Assembly (NCBI GenBank): GCA_019915015.1 | Contig: JAHBBC010000001.1 | Coordinates: 496,001 to 560,000 of the forward strand | Origin: Auriscalpium vulgare | Taxonomy: Eukaryota; Basidiomycota; Agaricomycetes; Russulales; Auriscalpiaceae | Reading direction: 5' to 3' | Length of the DNA stretch: 64,000 nt | In this document: positions 56,761 to 64,000 of the stretch, one piece after another | Layout: the number at the start of each line of letters is the position of its first letter | How positions within the stretch are numbered: position 1 is the stretch's first letter | Translations under genes and position numbers: made by a program | Notes under the pieces: generated by a model | Seen by the model: only the letters and a program-made list of their open reading frames with translations | Databases searched by the model: none | What the model was told of the DNA's origin: nothing

Positions 56761-58997
56761 TCAGCTGCGCTCGAAGGCCTTGAGACTCACTCCGGCCCGT
56801 CTCTTCACTGAAACAATGAGGTCCTTCTCGAGAAAGGTCGTGCGCATGTTCAGAATGCCATCGCGAAACGCTTTGACATCGAACGAGTCGTCCAGAGACA
56901 TGTCGTAGGCGAGGACCAGTCGCGCGATTACATGGCGCATTTCTTGATATGCGAAAGCCTTCGCAATGCAGGCATGATTACCTAGCGCGCAGTTGTTAGC
57001 GGTTGTTCGAGGATCAACAGTAATGAGCCTGAGTACCTGTGGAGAAAGATGCCATCGCGGATTTATTTGCCTTTGTGCCCGGGCCCAGCCCATCTTTGAA
57101 CCAGCGCAGCGGGCGAAAGCGCTGTGAAGGACACATCTCAGATAAGCGTGAGATCGGTGAAAATCAATTGATTACATACCAGAGGGTCGGGGAAGAAATT
57201 GTCCGGACTGGTTTGCTGAGAGTATGCAGCGATGGCGACCACGGTATCCTCGGGGATGAAGCGATCATCAATTGTCATGCCTCCAGCTGGAGCGACTCGT
57301 GGAAGGAAGTACGGGGAACCTAGGCGGAGCGCCTCGTTCACAACAGCGTTGAGGTACGGGAGTCCAGCCAACTCAGCCGGAGGGAGAGACCCCGTTGGAT
57401 CCGGGAAGGCTTTCTCCAGCTCACTGCGCAAGGCGTCGAAGGTGCCGGGCTCAGATAGCATGAAATAGAAGGCCAGACCCATCGTGATCGATGTATTATC
57501 AGAGCCTTGCAACGAGGTCATTAAGCGCACACCATGTAAACATAGCGCCTACCTCCTTGGATCGCTACGATAGCATCGAGCTCTAGATCCTCTTTAGGGA
57601 TGTCGGCGGCTTCAATCTAAGTCCACGCTTCGAATTGAGAACGGGGTAGAGGGGGGACGGAATAGTTTTACCAAATAAGACATGAGGTCCCGCAAAGCCT
57701 GCGGTTTGACTACGTTTATGCGCGCGCGCACCATGTCGGCTGCGCGTCTTCGGAGTTCGTGCATGTCCTTGCCCGCAGGAAGGTGCCAGACGAGATCCAT
57801 GAGCCACGGGGTCTGACCAACGCTGCGCCAAAATAATCAGACCCGTCATGAGCTGTACGCGGAACACGTATGCCGTACCTGTCCAGAACTGCGGTCGCAA
57901 TCTTTCCATTCAGGATGAAATTATGAGGGTCCCCATTTTTCAAGAGCCCCTGCATCGCACGCCGAGTCGTAAGTTCGAAGAGCATTGCGGACGAAAGGGG
58001 TGCTGCTTACAAGTTCGTTGCTGGCTCCGAAGACCATATCACCCTAGAGATGGTCGGAACATTTAGTCGTAGGCCCGACGCTGATGACGGACACTTACCA
58101 TAAGGTCATACGACCAGTGGTAGAAGCAGTCCGTCAGGTTCAGCGTGCCGGTGTCGCTCAGGCTCTGCCTACGCTCCAGACAGTCCATGAGCTCCCAAGT
58201 CCGAGCCTCAAGCGCAGGTAATATCTGCACAATGCTACAGCAAGGCGTTGAGATGATGCACCAGAAGCGCGGCCACAAAGACATACCCAGTAGCGGTGAA
58301 GAGACTGGACCAAACACGCTTTCGTGTGCTGTGTATTTTCTCTGTAGCTTGCTTGAAGAACAATGCGATACCGGGCAAGCGTCCGGGTGCGAGATACGAG
58401 TCGCCCTTGACAGCGGTCGAAGATGCATAGATAGACATGGCACCCGGCGAATTTATGCTGAGAGTGTCCGGACCTATTCGCGTAGTTAACTAAGTCGGAT
58501 CGAAGATGGACTGGCAATGTCACTTACCAATACGGAGGTACGGTCCATACTGTTTGTGTAGTTCGTCGAGGATAAGGTGTCGCCTGCCCATGTAGGATAC
58601 GTACGACAGCCAAACGCTACTGATCCACCAAGCGCGTGGACCAGGGTATCCCGCAAGAGGATGAAAGGGCGACAGACGGTACAGTACTGTGAAGGTCAAG
58701 GCCGAAGCCGTGTACACGCCAAAAACGGTGAAGGAAAAGACCGAGGGAGAGTCGCATATGTTGTGTCCGAGATGATAGGCTCCTGCGTAGGTAGCCGAAA
58801 ATGCCAGGGCATAAACCAAGAATGCAATGTCGCCGCGAGCAGCCTTGTAGTGCAGAGCGCCCCAGGTCAGCTAGATAGAAGAATAATCGTTTCAGTCGCA
58901 CTAGAGACAAGGTTGGACGACTCACCAGCCCAGCCGAGAGAAGGCCGACCTGAAGCGAAACATTGTAGACCGAAACACAGCTAGATGTAGAATCCAT
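56761..58997 (-). CDS. Cytochrome P450 monooxygenase
   Basis: ER-anchored heme monooxygenase. ATG 58997 (MDSTSSCVSVYNVSLQ). Several N-terminal hydrophobic stretches precede the Pro-rich hinge HPLAGYPGPRAWW. Exons then give ELHKQYGPYLRIG, GPDTLSINS-type text, GDMVFGASNEL joined by an intron to GLLKNGDPHNF, and the I-helix GSDNTSITMGLAFYFM. The E-x-x-R motif is NEALRLGSPYFLPRVAPAGG, followed by FRPLRWFKDGLGPG and the heme loop FSTG|NHACIAKAFAYQEMR after removing a 50-nt intron (Cys ligand present). Stop 56761. About a dozen introns. I do not assign a CYP number. The final exon is also found alone at 44.1-44.6 kb. Substrate unknown. Confidence 0.85.
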
Positions 58998-61440
58998 AAC
59001 GGAGACGCTATAGAGGAGCTTCAGATGTGAGACAGAGTCTTTTGAAGGATGACGGTGGCTCGGAGCTTCGCTCAGAAACTGCTGACTTGAGACCCTATAT
59101 CCCAGTCGTTCGGCCCATCCATACGAGCAGGGACATCGGACACCTCCACGGTCCTAAATTCGATTGGCCGGCGCGCTTGATTGCATCTACGGAGTATTCG
59201 ATCAGCAGTTACAACAGCGTTTATCACAAACAGACTTGGGACTCACTGTGCATATATATCGTCCGAGCACGGTAAGAACTCTATCACTGTCGCTGCTATA
59301 CTACCTCGGGGTTAATATTCCCGAGAGTTCGAGAACCTCCCATTAAACGTTAGCATCTAAGTTCTGTAGGATTCGGACAACTGTTTGCTCACAGGATCGG
59401 CGTGAAATCTTACCAGAGACACTCGCGCGACCGGATTCCGCCATCCTGGTGGTCAGTTACGCACATGAGGCGCTGAGAGGGATGTATAGCTTAGATGGAA
59501 TGACAATACCACGAGGAAGGGACTAACCTTGGATTGGGGGACCGTTTGTGAGGTGTTAATGCAAGACAACAAGCTTGATCGGGATGAGGATCAAAGGGAA
59601 TATACGGTTTGATGTGGGGATTGTGCGTGCTTGATCCGGCTGGCCATACCTAGAAGGAGGCACAGTACTCGACCTTGAGGCGCGGATGGACTTGAAGGGA
59701 CTTTGCAGACACCGTCGGAGATACGAAATGAAGGTCAGGAGGGTCTTCGGGCGCGGTTGGCTCCCGCGGTGGGCTTCTGATGTGTTGGTGACCGCCCGTC
59801 CGGGCCTTTCGAATGGGCGAGCCTCTGACAGCCGTCATTAATCATTCAAACTGCGTGATAATAAGATGCGAGAATACGAGGACGATGACCACTGACCAGC
59901 TTACTGAAGCAGCACACCGCCTGTGTTATCGCATGTCTTCCATCGCTTCTAAGCGCCAAATAACACAGCTAATGATAGATGGACTTGCGATGAGTTGCGC
60001 GGACGCCAGAGGATCCGCACTCGTTCGCAGCGTCAGTACTCCGACTCGCGATGGTGTGAAAATTTGGTAAGTTCGAAGAAGAGATTTCCCAAAGAGCGGT
60101 GGACACCAGCAGACTCGACGACTGGTGATGCAATAGCGTTGCCGCTGCTGATCGAGTATCGACGTGAGTTAGACGCTGCCACTGCCAACTGGTGGCCGCA
60201 GCCTGACGGTGGCCGTTCGACGTTCAACGTTCGGTTCAACCGTGGTGTTTTTCTATTCGGCCCGTGCGGCCCGATCTCGTCACGCGCACCAGTGGCAGCC
60301 TAGTCTCCGTGGCTGACCTTACCACAGAAGACAGTCGTTCTGTTCTGTAGTGGCAGCCGTTCACTCGGCGGCCTTGCGAGGATTGGTACAGTAGTTGTAG
60401 CTGTTACACAAGTTCTACGATCATCTTCTCGACGCTCGACCGCGAAGCCCACAGCCCCTGTGGGATCCGATCATGCGTGATTCGCACTGCCGGGCGGCCA
60501 CCGCATGTCGTGGACTTGCGCACCCTTGCAAGATGATGATAGGACGTTTTCTGACAGCGAACCATACGTGAGTCAATATTTTCGACGGGCATGACATTGG
60601 TAACTCTGTGCTCACCGCTACCGTCTGTCAAAAGTGCACGAAGCGCGACGCGGCACTCTTTCAGTTTTGTTTCCCCACGCGGCCGCAGAACGTGGGCGCG
60701 CCTGTGCGCCGTTATCAACGCTGCTGAGGCAAGGTCGAGGTTAAGTACAGCGCACCTCCGCACGTATACTCTGATGCCTCAGACGATGGAGAACGCCGAA
60801 CATGTACGTCTCGTTCCCATCTAAGCAATATATCAGTGTCCTCCATACGCACGCTGCGAGACGCAGGCAATATCCCCGTTGTCGGTTTCATGGCATCTTG
60901 CGCAGTAGTTGTTCCGCGGTGGATCTCAATGCCATGGGCGCTGGATGAGCGGGCTTTGCAAACCGCACCGGGACGGGGTTTAGGCTGGATCCCGAAGGTA
61001 TCAGAACATGATTGATAGTCAAGAAGTCAAGAAGGTACTGTATGCGCGTGCTCTTCTGGACCGCGGCCGGGTGTGTGGCATAGGAAACGTCTGAGAATGA
61101 TGAGCACGGGTGCAGCGTGAGTGGACGTACGCCACCGATGGCTGCCACTGGCTCTTCCCGCGCTTCCTGGCTTTCCGATGTTGTAGAGTGCTTTGGCGCG
61201 AGAGTCGGAGATAGGCGACGGCCCCATTTGTTGAAGACACATCGGCGATACCCTTCTGCTCCGCCTTCTCGTCCTCAGCGACCGTCGCCGATTCCTGGAT
61301 TCAGACGGGGTGATGATGCGCGCCGACTTGCAAGGGTTGGCTGAGCGGCACAGGCCGGGAGTTGGTCATGTCATGGTCCAGTCGTTGAGAATCGGACCTG
61401 TAGGCGAGAGCTGCGATACATATAGTAAATCATCATGGAA
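58998..61440. other. Unassigned region
   Basis: About 2.4 kb with traces of coding on the minus strand (60404-60763 and 60888-61240) that match no family I recognise and change frame. Probably relic sequence. Confidence 0.35.
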
Positions 61441-61532
61441 TATCTGCGCACTGTAACAGACAAGAAGGGGTTAATATGGAGTCAAGTCAAACTCGCGCGC
61501 CACTTCGTCCTTATGACTAGCGTTGTTCTCCT

Positions 61533-63577
61533 TCAATCCCACGTGTCGTCCAAAACCTTGCGCAGCTTCTCCTCCCGCATGAGAACCGTGGTAAGGAGTC
61601 CTGCTCCGGAGAAGCCAAGCATGACGCGCCACGTCAGCTTCAAGCTATCAGCAAAGGCCGCTCGCACTTGAGAGCGTTCGGGCTCGGCGAGCTGTCTGAT
61701 GGCAGGAATGACGGCGTACACGATGGAGACACCCTCGGGGAAGGATGACAGGAAGGAGGATGGCAGCCGTCTGTGCAGGCTGTTCTGCAGTATGATCCCG
61801 CCGATAGCTACGCCCCAACCCTGTCGCGCAGTGTGAGCGAGTGCTTCAGGATAGGACCTAGATGGAGCTCACCTGAGCAAAGCACCGTACGAACGTGAAG
61901 AAAGCCAGCGCGTGCGCATTGTTCGAGAAAGGGAGAGGCGCAAGGATCGGGAATTGTGTGCTGATCCACACGATCCCCAGTCCTGCGGCGACTGGTATCT
62001 GGTAACTGATGTACTGAGAGCGGCTGCTGTTCTCGTCGAGGAGGGACAGGATGCCGAACCCGATGATGACCAGCACCCATCCGATATAGTTTTGCGGCCT
62101 GTACTTGTCGACGATTTGAACGGAAAGCCCGCATGCGATGGCGAAAGCCGGCACGGTGAACGACAGGCCAAACATGTCCACGCCGGATCCGACGGCCGAC
62201 GCACCCTTGCATGCCTGGAAATATACGGGAAGGTAGTCTGAGGCGCATATCAGTACGATCTTCCTGAGCGCATGTCGGTGTGTGAGTACGCACAGATTGC
62301 CGTCAGGGAGACAATACCGTGGAAGAAGGTGCCCAGATAGCTACAATGCGGTTCAGTGGGTGCATATCAACGAGCAACTGGTCGGACATACCCACTGAGA
62401 GTCGTTCGGCTGGTGAAGGCGAATCTCGGCACCTGGGACAAGTTTAAGCGGCGACAACACGCAACATGCGCGGCCATACCGTTGGCTCCTTCAACCACGG
62501 CAGTGCTTCGATGATGAAAAACGCCAGAATGCCAACGCTCCCGACGGTGAGCGGCACCAAGATGTGTGCGCTTCGCCAGGGGAAACGGACGCCGCCCCAA
62601 ATGAATGCGATCATAAGGCTGATTGTGCTGCCGATGATGAAGGCGTTTCCACTACGCGCCAATGAGTCGGACGATGTATCCTGGATATACTGAGGTGACT
62701 CACAGCCAGTCCATACGCCTAACTTTCTTCTCCTTCCAGGTCGTTTTCGGCGCGTTGACACGAAGAAAGACGACGACGAGGCCGGCTGCGATCGCACAGA
62801 TCGGGAGGTTCAGGAAGAAGAGCCAGCGCCAGGCTCCTGTGTTTGCTAGAGCGCCACCAACGGGAGGGCCAACGGCGCTGCAATTTTTTTGAGCGAGGCG
62901 ACAATCTCCAGGAGATGGTAGACACGTACCATGCCAGCGCCCAGACCCTACAATCCCATTCGTCAGTAAGATAAGGCGGAGAATAAGCTGCGTGACACGT
63001 ACGATGCAGTGACACCCTGGAATTTGCCTCGCTCCGGTAAAGGGACCAGGTCAGCATAGATGATCTCGGTCACCGCCAAGCACCCTCCTCCACCGACACC
63101 CTGAAGCGCTGTGAACGGTCAGCATGCGCCAACGTGCCAGACGCTGGCATACCTCTACCCCCGATGAGCATTGCCATGCTCTGCGCAGCACCAGAGACGG
63201 CGGACCCGGACGCGAAGAGGAATATGAACGTCAACAAGACCGGCTTGCGACCGAAGACGGACACAAGACCGCCGACGAGTGGAAGGACAGCCGTTGAAGC
63301 GACCGTGTACGCGCCACCTGCCCAGATGAAGTCGGTCCCATGAAGGTGCTGAACGATAGTTGGAAGGGCGGTGGGGACCGCCGTCTTCGGAGGAGTCAGA
63401 TGTGCCTCAAAGCGTATCGGGGAGTCAACTTACGAGGTCCAGAGCGGAGAGCAAGTCGACCGTTAGGTTCGCCACAAAGACGAGCCAAAAATCGACGCCG
63501 CGCTTTGGCACTACAGCAGTTCCTGCAGAGGTGGGCGCAACGCCTGTGTCGAACTTGAGCTCTGGCTGGCTAACCAT
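61533..63577 (-). CDS. MFS multidrug transporter, DHA2 type, divergent paralogue (copy 3)
   Basis: Same exon plan as copy 1 but clearly diverged, so an older duplicate. ATG 63577 (MVSQPELKFDTG; another in-frame ATG at 63583). Seen: FWLVFVANLTVDLLSALDL, FGRKPVLLTFIFLFASGSAV, the GPPVGGALANTGAWRWLFFL DHA2 signature (62810-62880), FIWGGVRFPWRS, FAIACGLSVQIVDKYRPQN, FPILAPLPFSNNAHALAFFT and a short end KVLDDTWD, stop 61533. It is shorter at the C-terminus than copy 1. All introns examined have GT/AG ends. Likely a functional proton-coupled exporter; substrate unknown. Confidence 0.83.
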
Positions 63578-64000
63578 GCGCATAGAGTACGTCAAGAGGC
63601 GGCCGATGAAAAAGCTAAAGGCTCACCTAATGTGGGGACTCTTCTCCATGACCACGAAGGACGTAACAGAGAGCAGTGGTTGTCGCAACGCCGGTGGGAG
63701 AACCAGGCTAGGACAGAAGAGCGAAGGCTTGTGAACCTCGGAATGCAGCCTGAGATGGACCCGGACGCCGCGATCATGGCAGACTGCCGCGCAAAACCCT
63801 TGAGACCCAGAATGACCTTTCGAGAATGAAATGCATGCGTGTCAGAAGCAGCTGGCCGAAGCATAGGTACTGGATGAAGAAACGATCAGAACGTGTGCGG
63901 ACTGCGACCGCTGCCGTGACTCAGACGGTTCCCGGGGTCCTTCCGAGTGGGCGGCTCACGTCCTCAGTCCTGGTTAAGACGCCGTGATTGGGCTTTGAGC
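63578..64000. other. Upstream region of MFS copy 3
   Basis: No recognised gene; a 90-codon minus frame (63592-63864) has no known match. Unlike copies 1 and 2, this flank shows no similarity to 5919-6260. Confidence 0.4.

Noticed and set aside
1..64000. CRISPR arrays, rRNA or tRNA genes
   Set aside because: No regularly spaced repeats and no recognisable tRNA or rRNA signatures; the intron-rich gene structure is eukaryotic.

Overview
The window is nuclear DNA of a filamentous basidiomycete, most likely an Agaricomycete. The signs are many short introns of about 50 nt with GT...AG borders and GC-rich codon use. The families present also fit: a C2H2 plus Zn2Cys6 transcription factor, FunK1-type kinases, DUF6534 membrane proteins, a fungal HNH-nuclease protein, a glycoside hydrolase 79, and a PIF/Harbinger transposon. 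I could not assign a species. I found no rRNA, tRNA or CRISPR array.

Layout. 0-3.5 kb: transcription factor gene (+). 3.7-6.3 kb: DHA2-type MFS transporter (-). 6.7-8.3 kb: GH79 glycosidase (-) lacking its usual C-terminal tail. 8.6-10.1 kb: two decayed FunK1 kinase copies. 10.2-11.5 kb: HNH-nuclease-type gene (+). 11.95-15.34 kb: a well-preserved Harbinger element with 69-bp perfect terminal inverted repeats, carrying a transposase and a convergent second gene. It abuts the stop codon of a deaminase-fold gene (15.3-17.4 kb, -). A related, shorter deaminase-like gene lies at 18.0-18.9 kb (+). 19.26-21.4 kb: near-identical but 3'-truncated copy of the MFS transporter. 22-31 kb: mostly decayed or unrecognised sequence with one DUF6534 gene and small tandem duplications. 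31.2-33.3 kb: intact paralogue of the 15-17 kb deaminase gene. 34-37 kb: ankyrin-repeat gene. 39.6-40.4 kb: mitochondrial-type coiled-coil protein. 41-47 kb: direct duplication of an acyl-CoA oxidase/dehydrogenase-like gene, one copy frameshifted, with a stray cytochrome P450 last exon between the copies. 47-49 kb: second DUF6534 gene. 51.2-52.0 kb: Mpo1-like dioxygenase. 53.8-55.8 kb: third DUF6534 gene. 56.8-59.0 kb: full cytochrome P450. 61.5-63.6 kb: third, more divergent MFS paralogue.

Interpretation. This is an accessory, duplication-rich region: nearly every recognisable family occurs two or three times, often as one good copy plus one broken copy. The most unusual content is the nucleic-acid-deaminase-like family. 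Two long paralogues have H-P-Q where the catalytic H-x-E should be, while a third, shorter member keeps H-C-E. One long copy has a 1-nt frameshift and a transposon at its stop codon. A fungal HNH-nuclease gene lies close by. Whether these proteins act in defence, heterokaryon conflict or transposon control cannot be read from the sequence.
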